Of a DNA stretch of 41,407 bases, positions 1 to 7,303 are shown piece after piece (the first letter of the stretch is position 1; every line of letters begins with the position of its first letter). The stretch spans positions 1-41,407 of IMG/VR virus record IMGVR_UViG_3300033143_002085; one strand, written 5' to 3'. This DNA is from a virus. Under the pieces are notes generated by a model. It did not search any database. It was not told the origin of the DNA and was given only the letters and a program-made list of their open reading frames with translations. A program made the position numbers and the translations under genes.

Positions 1-4
1 AATC

Positions 5-232
5 ATGGGAAAAAAAAGAAATTTAGGAAAGCCATTATCAGAATCAGAACACACAGGTTTTGACTACTCTCAAAGTCAAAGAAAATTTGATAAAAATCAA
101 AAAGAAAAATTTGGGGACCTTAGGTCTACTGATCAAAAATTTAACGACTTTAATAGAAAAATGGTTAAAACAAACGCAGCTATAATAGGCGGAGGACTAC
201 TACATGGATTAATAAAAAAAATTAATGGTTAA
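5..232 (+). CDS. Small basic hypothetical protein, 75 aa
   Basis: I do not recognise a function. The protein is polar and lysine-rich over residues 1-50, with many Lys, Asp, Asn and Gln residues. It ends in a short hydrophobic glycine-rich stretch (AAIIGGGLLHGLIKKING) that could be an amphipathic or membrane-touching helix. The ATG lies at the very edge of the window in the context AATCATGGG, which recurs before the gene at 414. It is the first visible member of a run of tiny same-strand genes reaching to 2006. Its compact spacing and shared start context support a real gene; the role is unknown. Confidence 0.6.
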   Translation: MGKKRNLGKPLSESEHTGFDYSQSQRKFDKNQKEKFGDLRSTDQKFNDFNRKMVKTNAAIIGGGLLHGLIKKING

Positions 233-245
233 ATAATTAAAGACT

Positions 246-404
246 ATGAAAAAAAATATTACTATAGAAAACGGCAAGATAAAAACCAAAGAAGATTGTA
301 TTAAACACAAAGGTAAATGGGTGAAAGGAAAATGTGCCCTACCTACTCCAACGAAATCTGGAACTGTAGATCCAAAAACAGGAGGAATTTTAAGAACAGT
401 ATAA
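246..404 (+). CDS. Tiny cysteine-pair hypothetical protein, 52 aa
   Basis: This short frame starts at ATG 246, 14 bases after the preceding stop, and ends with TAA at 402-404, ten bases before the next gene. The protein is lysine-rich and carries the core DCIKHKGKWVKGKC, two cysteines 12 residues apart around a KGKW segment. That layout recalls small phage proteins with a C..GGKW..GKC core, but this is from memory. It fits the gap between its neighbours in the same strand and style. The function is unknown. Confidence 0.55.
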   Translation: MKKNITIENGKIKTKEDCIKHKGKWVKGKCALPTPTKSGTVDPKTGGILRTV

Positions 405-413
405 AAAACAATC

Positions 414-638
414 ATGGGAAAAATAAAATCACACCAAGACGTTCAAAACGCATATGATGCAAAGCAGGACAAGGCAATTAAATTAATGGGAAAAGGAAAA
501 GAAAAAAAAGCTGAGAAGATAATGGACAGAGCCCAAAAGAAATACGAAAAAAGAAACCTAGCGTTTCCTTTAGCTGAATCTAATCATGGGAAAGCGTTTA
601 GTATTCCAAAGACCATTTCAGAGAAAAAAGGATTGTAA
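414..638 (+). CDS. Small basic helical hypothetical protein, 74 aa
   Basis: No family is recognised. Residues 5-48 look like one long charged helix rich in Lys, Glu, Ala and Gln (for example KEKKAEKIMDRAQKKYEKR), which could be a coiled coil or a nucleic-acid-binding helix. The last 25 residues are mixed. The start context ACAATCATGGGAAA closely matches that of the gene at 5, and the stop overlaps the next start (TAATG at 636-640), so translation is probably coupled. Confidence 0.6.
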   Translation: MGKIKSHQDVQNAYDAKQDKAIKLMGKGKEKKAEKIMDRAQKKYEKRNLAFPLAESNHGKAFSIPKTISEKKGL

Positions 639-841
639 TGCCTAAAGACGCTTGCTATAAAAAAGTAATGAGAAGCTACGGTAAATGGTCTGCCCGTGCA
701 GCTCAAGCTACAGCTAAGTGTCGTAAAAAGAAAGGTAAAGTAAGAAAGACTAAAGCTGGATCTAATCTAAAGAGATGGGAAAAAGAAAAGTGGGTAGATA
801 CTAGAACTGGAAAAGCTTGTGGAGCTGGAAAAAGAAAATAA
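638..841 (+). CDS. Small basic protein, DUF5872-like, 67 aa
   Basis: The protein starts MPKDACYKKV, has a Lys/Arg-rich middle (KCRKKKGKVRKTK) and ends with LKRWEKEKWVDTRTGKACG. The last part resembles the conserved core of the DUF5872 family (W..EKWVD..TGK.C) found in aquatic phages and large viruses; I assign it from memory only. Three cysteines are present. It overlaps the previous stop by one base and is followed three bases later by the next gene, so it sits inside a translationally packed array. No function is known; DNA or RNA binding is plausible from charge alone. Confidence 0.65.
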   Translation: MPKDACYKKVMRSYGKWSARAAQATAKCRKKKGKVRKTKAGSNLKRWEKEKWVDTRTGKACGAGKRK

Positions 842-843
842 TT

Positions 844-957
844 ATGCCCACAGTAGGAAAAAAGAAATTTGCATATACCAAAGATGGTATGAAAAAAGCT
901 AAGGCTCATGCAAAAAAAACTGGAAAAAAAGTTAAGAAAGCTAAAAAGAAATATTAA
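844..957 (+). CDS. Very lysine-rich mini-protein, 37 aa
   Basis: The frame begins ATGCCCACAG at 844 and ends at 957, where its TAA overlaps the next ATG (TAATG). Sixteen of 37 residues are lysine. The sequence reads like small proteins common in aquatic phages (MPTVGKKKFAYTKDGMKKAK, then KTGKKVKKAKKKY). It looks like a single histone-tail-like basic peptide and could neutralise nucleic acid, but that is inference from composition. It is too short for most gene finders; its exact fit between the neighbouring stop and start is the main support. Confidence 0.65.
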   Translation: MPTVGKKKFAYTKDGMKKAKAHAKKTGKKVKKAKKKY

Positions 958-1253
958 TGGCTAGAGTAGATAAATCAAAAATGGCCTGTAACAAGCCTAG
1001 ATCATCCACAAGACCAGGAAAGAAAAAAATGGTCAAAGGGTGTGAAGGAGGTAAAGAGAAGGTGATTCACTTTGGAGCCAAAGGATATGGTCACAATTAC
1101 TCAGCCGCAGCTAGAAAAAGTTTTAAAGCTCGCCACAAGTGTTCTTCCGCTAAGTCTAAGTTGACAGCTAGGTATTGGTCGTGTAAGAACCTTTGGGCTG
1201 GCAAGGGTGGTTCCAAAAAAAGCTCCCCCTCCTCAAGAAAAGGAAAATATTAG
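957..1253 (+). CDS. Small basic cysteine-containing hypothetical protein, 98 aa
   Basis: The protein is Lys/Arg/Ser-rich with four cysteines (residues about 11, 29, 62 and 76) and several histidines (HFGAKGYGHNYS). A recognisable block, AARKSFKARHKCSSAKSKL followed by TARYWSCKNLW, resembles a motif I associate with small proteins of aquatic phages. The Cys/His pattern might bind zinc, but no classic finger spacing is present. It begins on the overlapping TAATG after the lysine mini-gene and ends with TAG, 11 bases before the next ATG. The function is unknown. Confidence 0.6.
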   Translation: MARVDKSKMACNKPRSSTRPGKKKMVKGCEGGKEKVIHFGAKGYGHNYSAAARKSFKARHKCSSAKSKLTARYWSCKNLWAGKGGSKKSSPSSRKGKY

Positions 1254-1264
1254 TATATTTGTAT

Positions 1265-1447
1265 ATGGCTAAGAAAAAAGTAAAAGGATTTAAAAATGTT
1301 GCTAACTCAATTGCTAAAAAGCAAGGGATAAGCAAAAAGGCAGCTTCGGCTATAGTTGCGGCAGGCGCAAGAGGTGCAAGCAAAAAAGCTAAGAAGAATA
1401 ATAAAAAATTACTAAAAGTAAAAGGAAAACCTAAAAAGAAAAAATAA
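1265..1447 (+). CDS. Lysine/alanine-rich basic protein, 60 aa
   Basis: I take ATG 1265 as the start. An upstream TTG at 1193 would overlap the previous gene by 61 bases and add a sequence unlike the rest. The protein has 22 lysines in 60 residues. Its core SIAKKQGISKKAASAIVAAG resembles a short helical motif (KK.G.S...A.AI.A...R.AS.KA) seen in small phage and giant-virus proteins. It ends in KGKPKKKK. A TATATTTG sequence at 1254-1261 resembles a promoter but would give an almost leaderless transcript, so I do not list it. The role is probably nucleic-acid or membrane association; unproven. Confidence 0.6.
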   Translation: MAKKKVKGFKNVANSIAKKQGISKKAASAIVAAGARGASKKAKKNNKKLLKVKGKPKKKK

Positions 1448-1452
1448 CAATT

Positions 1453-1650
1453 ATGAAACAAGGATATAACGCAAGACTTGATGAGTCTCTAGGAAACAAA
1501 CATAAAGGTCATCACAAGCAATCTTTAAAAGACAGAAGAGATGAGTCTAAAGCAATGTCTAAAAAGATTTACGGACACGCTTACGGTGGAGACCACGGTA
1601 TGAAATACGAAAAACACCTAGGTAACAACTCAAGAATATTCAAGAAGTAG
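1453..1650 (+). CDS. Small polar basic hypothetical protein, 65 aa
   Basis: The protein is rich in His, Lys, Asp and Gly and contains two related segments: GYNARLDESLGNKHKGHHKQ and SLKDRRDESKAMSKK. The shared DES/DRRDES pattern recalls a widespread aquatic-phage small protein (MKQGYN..DESLG). There is no hydrophobic core or membrane segment, so it may be disordered. It starts six bases after the previous stop in the context ACAATTATG, shared with the gene at 1824. Its TAG stop overlaps a GTG start for the next tiny gene. Function unknown. Confidence 0.6.
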   Translation: MKQGYNARLDESLGNKHKGHHKQSLKDRRDESKAMSKKIYGHAYGGDHGMKYEKHLGNNSRIFKK

Positions 1651-1814
1651 TGGGAGCAAAGAAAGCAACTACCGCTAAAAAGAAAAGCGCATGGGATATA
1701 ATGGGTGCTCATTCAAAAAAGAAAGCAACCAAACAAAAAAGTTTATTCCCTATTTCTCGTGCCAATAGAAATAATCGTCCCAAAACTAAAGGGAAAACCA
1801 AAATGAGACGTTAA
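1650..1814 (+). CDS. Tiny basic protein with GTG start, 54 aa
   Basis: A GTG at 1650 overlaps the preceding TAG stop by one base (TAGTG), the same coupled arrangement seen at 638 and 957. The frame reads VGAKKATTAKKKSAWDIMG and on to KTKGKTKMRR, strongly basic with no cysteine. It ends ten bases before the next ATG. No ATG is available near its beginning, so the GTG is the best start. The composition matches its neighbours, which is the main support. No function is recognised. Confidence 0.5.
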   Translation: MGAKKATTAKKKSAWDIMGAHSKKKATKQKSLFPISRANRNNRPKTKGKTKMRR

Positions 1815-1823
1815 AAAACAATT

Positions 1824-2006
1824 ATGCAAAAAATTAAAGGAATAGTTAATCACCCTTTATCTAAAGCTGTAGCAGCTGGATTAATAGGTGCAGCATTACT
1901 TTTAGAATCTCACCCTCTTTATGCTGGTGTTGGTTTTGGATATGCTGTTAGAGAAATGTTTCTAGCATTTAAAAAAGAAGAAAAATGTTTGAATTGTAAG
2001 AAATAA
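1824..2006 (+). CDS. Small membrane-associated hypothetical protein, 60 aa
   Basis: Unlike its lysine-rich neighbours, this protein has a long hydrophobic centre at residues 14-48 (AVAAGLIGAALLLESHPLYA and GVGFGYAVREMFLAF), which could form one or two membrane helices. It then ends in a charged tail with a CLNCKK cysteine pair. It is the last gene of the rightward tiny-gene run and is followed by a terminator hairpin. A role as a small membrane effector or virion membrane protein is possible but not supported by any recognised family. Confidence 0.55.
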   Translation: MQKIKGIVNHPLSKAVAAGLIGAALLLESHPLYAGVGFGYAVREMFLAFKKEEKCLNCKK

Positions 2007-2041
2007 TTCTTACATTTAAGCTGATTTTAAATTAAACGTAT

Positions 2042-2087
2042 AAAAGTCAATGACCTCGCTTCAGAATCGGGTTGTTGACTTTTTTTA
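2042..2087. terminator. Bidirectional intrinsic terminator
   Basis: A perfect 9-bp stem, AAAAGTCAA (2042-2050) with TTGACTTTT (2075-2083), encloses a 24-base loop and continues into a run of T. Read leftward the stem also starts with A/T runs, so it can serve the convergent gene ending at 2088. It separates the tiny-gene run from the leftward winged-helix gene. Confidence 0.75.
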
Positions 2088-2498
2088 TTAAAAAGACCTA
2101 TCCTTGTTTAAGTCTCTAATAGCTTTTCTATACCTATTGTTAGTATAGGTTTTTCTCTTGTTTATAACAGTAGCGTCTGAATCTGGAAACCTTTCCTCCT
2201 CAAGTAATAACCTATACACTCTAGCAACCATAGTTTTCCCTCTATGAGTTAATTCATATGTAGCTCTTCTATGTTTGTAATTCGTACCCCATTGTTTTAC
2301 CCAGCCTTCTTTCATGAGTCTAGTAAACCTGTGATTGTCCCATGGCACTATTTGTTTATACCATTCAAAATCATCTTTAGTAAACCTACCTTCACTATAT
2401 AGGAAAATTATAAGTTCTAAATCCACAACTCCAATGTTGTATTGTTTTTTAATTATGTATTTAACAACTCTCCAGTGCTTCATGAAGCTATGTTTCAT
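2088..2498 (-). CDS. MarR-like winged-helix protein, possible regulator, 136 aa
   Basis: Residues about 25-100 look like a winged helix-turn-helix. LELIIFLYSEG is a core helix, TKDDFEWYKQIVPWDNHRF and TRLMKEGWVKQW form the second and recognition helices, and TNYKHRRATYELTHRGK looks like the beta wing with the 'LT.RG' ending typical of MarR-type folds. A basic tail follows (NKRKTYTNNRYRK). It is the only leftward gene in the first 41 kb apart from the HNH gene, and it is divergent from the rightward structural genes. A dyad sits in the 44-bp gap (2516-2534). This suggests a repressor or activator of late genes. Similar proteins occur among structural genes of related phages, so a structural or packaging role is also possible. 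Confidence 0.6.
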   Translation of the reverse strand: MKHSFMKHWRVVKYIIKKQYNIGVVDLELIIFLYSEGRFTKDDFEWYKQIVPWDNHRFTRLMKEGWVKQWGTNYKHRRATYELTHRGKTMVARVYRLLLEEERFPDSDATVINKRKTYTNNRYRKAIRDLNKDRSF

Positions 2499-2515
2499 TA
2501 TAGTATAATTTTATT

Positions 2516-2534
2516 GTTATCTTTGCAATATAAC
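2516..2534 (+). promoter_or_regulatory. Rightward promoter with overlapping dyad (candidate operator)
   Basis: TATCTTTG at 2518-2525 matches the Bacteroidota -7 element TAnnTTTG and lies 17 bases upstream of the ATG at 2543. It is inside an imperfect inverted repeat, GTTATCTTTGCAATATAAC (arms GTTAT and ATAAC, with inner TT/AA matches). Almost the same sequence, one base shorter, lies at 9194-9211. No clear -33 TTG element is seen. Its place between divergent genes fits an operator, but binding is inferred. Confidence 0.6.
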
Positions 2535-2542
2535 ATTTAATC

Positions 2543-2716
2543 ATGGCACACCAAAATAAATCAAAAGGACTCGGTGACTCAATTCATAAGTTTACTTCAG
2601 TAACTGGAATAAAGTCTGTTGTAGAAAAGGGAGCACGAGCGCTAGGATCTGATTGCGGATGTGACCATAGGCGTGATACTTTAAATAGGATGTTCCCTTA
2701 TAAAAACAAAAACTAA
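2543..2716 (+). CDS. Small CGC-motif protein, 57 aa
   Basis: A complete short frame with ATG 18 bases after the TTTG promoter element and TAA one base before the next ATG. The protein has an amphipathic first half (FTSVTGIKSVVEKGARAL) and a conserved-looking end, DCGCDHRRDTLNRMFPY. The C-G-C followed by R...LN..FPY is a motif I have seen in small proteins of Bacteroidota phages, often beside structural genes. The two cysteines could bind metal or form a redox pair. The function is unknown. As first gene of the transcript it is likely co-expressed with the spike and fibre genes that follow. Confidence 0.65.
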   Translation: MAHQNKSKGLGDSIHKFTSVTGIKSVVEKGARALGSDCGCDHRRDTLNRMFPYKNKN

Positions 2717-2717
2717 A

Positions 2718-3206
2718 ATGGCATACCAAAAATTACAACCCTCCGTTGCAGCAGTAGTAATACCAAGTGATACTATTCAATTACCAGTCCCTAACAGCTC
2801 TAGCTTAACTGGGTCAAATACTGGACCGGTAGCGGTAAATAAACTAAAAGACTCAACAGCTACATTTAATTCTGTTTCCGATTTGAGAAAAGGAGATATA
2901 GTTGTTAATGAAACAGACTCAACAAAAGCATTAGTAGTGTCCGTAGATAGCGCTACAGAAATAACTCTTTCAGCTGATATATTTACTGGAACAGGTAAGG
3001 ATTACAGTATTTACTTAAATCCCAACTTTAATAGGTCTGAAGGTTGTATTTTATACATCGGTTCAGATGGCAACGTAAAGGTAGAAACAGCAGGAGGAAG
3101 TGTAGTTACTTATGTAGGGCTAAAAGGAGGAACATTTTTACCTATTCAAGTATACAAAGTATTCGCAACAGGAACAACATCAACGGATTTAATAGCAAAT
3201 TGGTAA
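2718..3206 (+). CDS. Beta-rich virion spike/decoration protein, 162 aa
   Basis: The sequence is Ser/Thr/Val-rich with short alternating strands and no catalytic motif, as in head-decoration or spike proteins. Residues 46-99 (ATF...GDIVVN.T...ALVV...TEITLSADIF...YSIY) form a module that recurs in the connector-like protein at 21230. The C-terminus GTFLPIQVYKVFATGTTSTD resembles ends of capsid spike proteins in related phages. The stop codon abuts the ATG of the LamG fibre with no gap. The location on the virion is inferred from composition and context. Confidence 0.6.
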   Translation: MAYQKLQPSVAAVVIPSDTIQLPVPNSSSLTGSNTGPVAVNKLKDSTATFNSVSDLRKGDIVVNETDSTKALVVSVDSATEITLSADIFTGTGKDYSIYLNPNFNRSEGCILYIGSDGNVKVETAGGSVVTYVGLKGGTFLPIQVYKVFATGTTSTDLIANW

Positions 3207-4988
3207 ATGATAACAGGATTAGGAGCGGGAATAGCAACAGTTTTCCACCAAATCCCATTAGGTGGTTCAGGATATGTCGTTAAAAAGGGTTGGAACTTTG
3301 ATGGAGTGGATGAATATATCCCATTTCAAAATGGCAAAACCCAAAGAATCCAACCAGAGCAAGCAGAGATTAATGCCGATGGATTTAGTTTTTCAATATG
3401 GGTAAGGCCAACAAGGACAAATTACGATATGCCTATCTGGGCTAACAATAATTCAGGTGTAGATGCCAACCTTCAAGCTGGTTTAACTTTAAATATCCAT
3501 AACTCTAATAGAATAATAGTTCAAATGGGCGGAGCTACAGGAACAGCTTCTACAGCTAGAAAGTCTGGACTATCAGATCAAACTATACCAGTAAATCAAT
3601 GGACTCATCTTTGTTGTACTTGGAATAGTGACGCTAACGGATCAAGTCCTTCATGGTCACTATGGATAAACGGTCAACCATCTGCGTTAGCATTCACAAG
3701 TAATCCATACCCCTTTGTAACCTTTAATCCTGGGGGTTATAATGGTAATGTATCATACTCCAATCAAGATGGCGCATCCCCACTTGTAGCTAGATCAGGT
3801 TCTTTTGGTTGTAATAAATCAGGAACTAGATTTTTTGAAGGTCAAATGACAGAAGGTGTTGCTTACAACACTGTAATAACAAACGACATAGCCTTAGCTA
3901 TTTATAACGGAGGTTCGCCAATAAACCCACTAGTAGACAGTGGAGATTACAATATAGCCTCTAATATAGCTGCTTTTTGGACTACTAAAAACGCTCCTAC
4001 ATGGCAAGAAAACTTTTACACATGGAAAGAGAATAGTCAAATCAACAAGCAAAGTGCATATGCGCTACATTTAGATGAAGCTAGCAGTCAGTATTATTTA
4101 TTAGGAAACGGATTAGGAACAACCGCTTCATTAGGAATATTTAATGTAAATTTCTCCATAACCGGCTGGATAGTCCCAAGTTCAGAGCCAGGATCTATGG
4201 CTGTTGTCCAATCGGGAGATGGTTTAAATGGATATGGATTTTTAATATACAGAAACGGATCTAATCTTATCTTTAGGGTGAGTCACAACGGAACTGCATA
4301 TGATCAAATAAGTAGGAGTGTTTTTCAAGAAGAGTGGAATTTCTTCTGTGCAACATACAACCAAACCACTAAATTATTAACATTAGAAGTAGGAACTGTA
4401 GGGTCTCCTATGGGCTCCAGAACTTCAACGGTTGGAACCGACCCAATGGACAACACTGGAGGGCCTTGGACAATTTGTATAGGGAATAGAGTTCCAAGCG
4501 GAAGTATACCTTTTGATGGTTGGATGGATGATTTTGCTTTTTATAATCAATTATTAACTTCTGCTCAAGCTGACGAGTTGTTTGCTAGGTCTAAAAGCCC
4601 CCAAAGTCTAAACGCTGGATGTACAGGATGGTTTAAATTTGGAGATAATTTATCCTACCCAAGCTCATCCTACAGTAATAATTGGTATTTAGATAACGCA
4701 GTTGCGGACGATGATATTAATAGAATAGTAACGGAAGCAGGTATAGAGGTAACCGCTGAAGATGGGACTCAATTAATTGTAGAGGCCTCATTAGACAACT
4801 ACAACTTAATAGGAACTAACACGGTATTCTATGACAGAATAAACGGAGATATGTCAACTTTACCATTATTACCTTCAATTTCAGGACCAACAACCCCAAA
4901 CCTACCTAAGGCTACTCCAGATTCTGAGTGTAACGCTTGGACGGTAAATATGGAAGAAGGGGACTTAGTAGATATAACTATACCTTAA
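3207..4988 (+). CDS. Double LamG-domain fibre / receptor-binding protein, 593 aa
   Basis: Two concanavalin A-like (LamG/laminin G-like) domains can be read. The first, about residues 45-225, has FSFSIWVRPT, NQWTHLCCTWNSD and SWSLWINGQP. The second, about 290-465, has NFSITGWIVPS, EEWNFFCATYNQTTK and FDGWMDDFAFYNQLLTSAQA. The 'F+.W', 'W.h.a.ty' and 'iDdv..yn..Ls..' landmarks are typical. The C-terminal 120 residues are beta-rich and unassigned. Such domains bind glycans, so this is a candidate adsorption protein. No signal peptide is present. It directly follows the spike gene (TAAATG), so the two are probably co-translated. Confidence 0.75.
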   Translation: MITGLGAGIATVFHQIPLGGSGYVVKKGWNFDGVDEYIPFQNGKTQRIQPEQAEINADGFSFSIWVRPTRTNYDMPIWANNNSGVDANLQAGLTLNIHNSNRIIVQMGGATGTASTARKSGLSDQTIPVNQWTHLCCTWNSDANGSSPSWSLWINGQPSALAFTSNPYPFVTFNPGGYNGNVSYSNQDGASPLVARSGSFGCNKSGTRFFEGQMTEGVAYNTVITNDIALAIYNGGSPINPLVDSGDYNIASNIAAFWTTKNAPTWQENFYTWKENSQINKQSAYALHLDEASSQYYLLGNGLGTTASLGIFNVNFSITGWIVPSSEPGSMAVVQSGDGLNGYGFLIYRNGSNLIFRVSHNGTAYDQISRSVFQEEWNFFCATYNQTTKLLTLEVGTVGSPMGSRTSTVGTDPMDNTGGPWTICIGNRVPSGSIPFDGWMDDFAFYNQLLTSAQADELFARSKSPQSLNAGCTGWFKFGDNLSYPSSSYSNNWYLDNAVADDDINRIVTEAGIEVTAEDGTQLIVEASLDNYNLIGTNTVFYDRINGDMSTLPLLPSISGPTTPNLPKATPDSECNAWTVNMEEGDLVDITIP

Positions 4989-4995
4989 AAATAAT

Positions 4996-5003
4996 TAACT
5001 TTG
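4996..5003 (+). promoter_or_regulatory. TAnnTTTG promoter element
   Basis: TAACTTTG followed by TAAAAAAAAATAAAATG places a Bacteroidota-type -7 element 15 bases upstream of the fibre start at 5018, just after the LamG stop. There is no obvious -33 motif upstream, where coding sequence lies. The dyad seen at 2516 and 9194 is absent. Confidence 0.5.
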
Positions 5004-5017
5004 TAAAAAAAAATAAA

Positions 5018-6064
5018 ATGGCAGAAAAGTTTTCACAATTCACATCCGAAAGCACCCTAGCAAATATAACCGGATTAGCCGGGTACATAACCGGAACCCC
5101 CGGAACTAATGTGAAAATATCGGGTAATGATATAATTAGTTCTATACTACCAGTAAGTTTAGCTCTTGGATCAACCGACATAAGTGGAGTATTATCAGCT
5201 AATAATGGAGGTGTAGGTTCAGCAGGACTAACTGAAGGAAATGTAGTAGTGGGCGAAGGTACTGGAAACGCATTAAGCACGATTGCTAGTAAAGGAAAAG
5301 GTACTTTAATTGTAGGTCGAACAATAGGAGGTGCAGTTGATTTAACAGGATCAATTCCTATAGGAACCGATGGTCATGTATTAACAGCTAACAGTGCTAT
5401 TTCTGAATACGGAGTGGAATGGGCAGCTCCATCTGGAGGTTCATCACCTTGGACAACAAGTGGAAATAATATTTACTTTCCTGACCCTGTAGGAACTGGA
5501 GATGTAGGCATTGGAACATCATCGCCTAACGCAAGGCTAACAGTTGAAGGGACCGGACTAAGTTCTATGACCGCTGCTTTTAAGGTTAACAACTCAGCTA
5601 CCACTTGGCTAACAGCTTCAGATGATGGACAATTAGTATTGTTTGGAGGGGGAAGCTCCTTAGGGAAGTTAGTTTGCTCTCAAATTCAAATACAGACCGC
5701 TCCAGCTGCTGGCAAGGTTTTAACTTCAGACGCAACTGGAAATGGAACATGGCAGACACCATCAGGAGGAATGACTGTTAGCACCTTAAACGGAAGTATA
5801 AGCCCAGCTGTAGCTGGAACAGTATATTTAGTACAAACTGGAATGACAGCAAATGCTGTAGTTACCCTACCAGCTGGCGTTAGCGGAGACACTATAGGAG
5901 TGAAGTACATATCTCAAGCTTTAGCGAGTAACACTTGTGTAGTAAAAACACAAACAGGTAAAAAAATTGATTCTGTGGTTAGAGATACTACTGGATTACC
6001 CCTTCCGTCTATCAATACTTATTATGAGTTTATTTGTGATGGTACTGATTGGTGGATAAAATAA
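5018..6064 (+). CDS. Tail or head fibre protein, 348 aa
   Basis: I chose ATG 5018, in the context AATAAAATG and directly downstream of a promoter element, over an in-frame TTG at 4937 that lies inside the LamG gene. The N-terminus (MAEKFSQFTSESTLANITGL) looks like a virion-anchoring segment. The middle has Gly/Thr/Ser-rich beta repeats and the signature VGIGTSSPNARLTVEG, common in fibres and adhesins of Bacteroidota and their phages. The C-terminus ends in beta-rich sequence, LPLPSINTYYEFICDGTDWW. No enzymatic motif is visible. A trimeric fibre is likely; whether it is on head or tail is unknown. Confidence 0.7.
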   Translation: MAEKFSQFTSESTLANITGLAGYITGTPGTNVKISGNDIISSILPVSLALGSTDISGVLSANNGGVGSAGLTEGNVVVGEGTGNALSTIASKGKGTLIVGRTIGGAVDLTGSIPIGTDGHVLTANSAISEYGVEWAAPSGGSSPWTTSGNNIYFPDPVGTGDVGIGTSSPNARLTVEGTGLSSMTAAFKVNNSATTWLTASDDGQLVLFGGGSSLGKLVCSQIQIQTAPAAGKVLTSDATGNGTWQTPSGGMTVSTLNGSISPAVAGTVYLVQTGMTANAVVTLPAGVSGDTIGVKYISQALASNTCVVKTQTGKKIDSVVRDTTGLPLPSINTYYEFICDGTDWWIK

Positions 6065-6070
6065 AAATTT

Positions 6071-6715
6071 ATGAGTTACATTGATCCACATAGAAGCGGT
6101 ACAACCTTCGGTGTACTTGAGTTTAATGAAATATTTGCACCTAACGCTAGTAGAGATTGGGATGCGATTGTTTCCGACTTAGATACGGTAATATGTAAGA
6201 TTCCTTTTGACGATCCCGATGGAGATCCTATTAATGCTTATCATTTATTGACAGCATATAGAGATGCGGTTGGAACCCACCACTGGTATGGAGCAGGGAT
6301 CTATCAATGCTGTAATGTAGAGGGAAGTAATATTGAAATGGGAGATACTGTACAAATAGCTACCACAGCCGCTACATCACCTACAAATAGTAGACCGGTA
6401 GTTGAAAAATCAACTGGTTCCTCTACAACTCCTTCAGTTAGACCCTTTGGGATATGTTTAGAAACTATAGCGGACCAAGGAGTAGGATCTGTAGCAATGG
6501 CCGGTATTTGGCCAGCTAAAAGAACTAACGTTTTAGCTTATACAGATCACATGTACATGGTATTAGGAGGTTTATATGGTCAATCAGGTGAAGACACAGG
6601 CGCCATGGGAAGAACTATGAGTACGGCTAATTACCCTATAATTACAAACGCAGGAGGATCCACCGTTAATGGAGGTATTGTACTGCTATGGGGAACTTCA
6701 AACGAAATATATTAA
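6071..6715 (+). CDS. Decoration-like structural protein A, 214 aa
   Basis: This is the first of three consecutive proteins of about 200 residues with a similar architecture. There is a central block of short strands (MGDTVQIATTAATS, then FGICLETIADQGVGSVAMAG, then IWPA) that recalls DUF2190-type small beta-barrel capsid decoration proteins, and a Gly/Thr-rich end. Cysteines occur at CCNVEG and in ICL. It has no membrane segment or catalytic motif. It follows the fibre by six bases and precedes the next copy by two. A capsid-surface role is inferred. Confidence 0.5.
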   Translation: MSYIDPHRSGTTFGVLEFNEIFAPNASRDWDAIVSDLDTVICKIPFDDPDGDPINAYHLLTAYRDAVGTHHWYGAGIYQCCNVEGSNIEMGDTVQIATTAATSPTNSRPVVEKSTGSSTTPSVRPFGICLETIADQGVGSVAMAGIWPAKRTNVLAYTDHMYMVLGGLYGQSGEDTGAMGRTMSTANYPIITNAGGSTVNGGIVLLWGTSNEIY

Positions 6716-6717
6716 TT

Positions 6718-7302
6718 ATGAGCTATAAACCCATACCTTTTACATACGGACATAAAACTCAAACTGAAATAAACGCATTAAGCGGAAAACAAGAAGGAGA
6801 TACTGTTTATAATACAGATTTAAACCTAATTGAAATATATAGCGGAACAAACTGGGTGAATAACCAATGTTTTGAAGCTTTAACTGATCCTAGCATTATA
6901 AGTGAAGGTGAATTCCCTCCTCCTGGAAATATCCCCTCTGGAGATAGAGCCGGTCAACCTTATCCAGATGACGGTGGTTATTCTTGCAAACAAAACACAA
7001 GTGGATATGTAGAACTAGGTGACGCAGTTGAAAGAAATTATTTAGGAGTATTAAAGGAAGGCACAAGTAGTGCTGGAACCGCAGACAGGATTGTAATAGC
7101 ATTTTCTGGATTATGGCCTGCTTTTTTTGAAAACTCAGCGCAGAAAGGATTGCATGCAAAACTTGATAGTACGGATGGTCTTTTCTTCTGTAGCAGTGGG
7201 GCTACTTCTGATCATGTAGGACAAGTTGTAGAACAAAGAGCTAGTACAAGTGATACTTACAGAAATTACTTAACTTTAGTACAAACCGTAGAAATTAGAT
7301 AA
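6718..7302 (+). CDS. Decoration-like structural protein B, 194 aa
   Basis: I use ATG 6718, just after the preceding TAA, rather than an in-frame upstream TTG at 6688. Residues 14-48 contain TEINALSGKQEGDTVYNTDL and LIEIYSGTNWVN. This is the 'GD.VYNT....E.Y.GT.W' module found near the ends of many phage fibres and spikes. The rest has the same strand-rich plan as its neighbours (IVIAFSGLWPA, GLFFCSSGATSDHVGQVVEQ). It is therefore probably a virion surface protein. It is followed one base later by the third member of the group. Confidence 0.55.
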   Translation: MSYKPIPFTYGHKTQTEINALSGKQEGDTVYNTDLNLIEIYSGTNWVNNQCFEALTDPSIISEGEFPPPGNIPSGDRAGQPYPDDGGYSCKQNTSGYVELGDAVERNYLGVLKEGTSSAGTADRIVIAFSGLWPAFFENSAQKGLHAKLDSTDGLFFCSSGATSDHVGQVVEQRASTSDTYRNYLTLVQTVEIR

Positions 7303-7303
7303 T

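Noticed and set aside
1254-1261. TATATTTG as a promoter
   Set aside because: It would put the transcript start at or inside the ATG of the gene at 1265, and the gene is already in a tight co-directional array.
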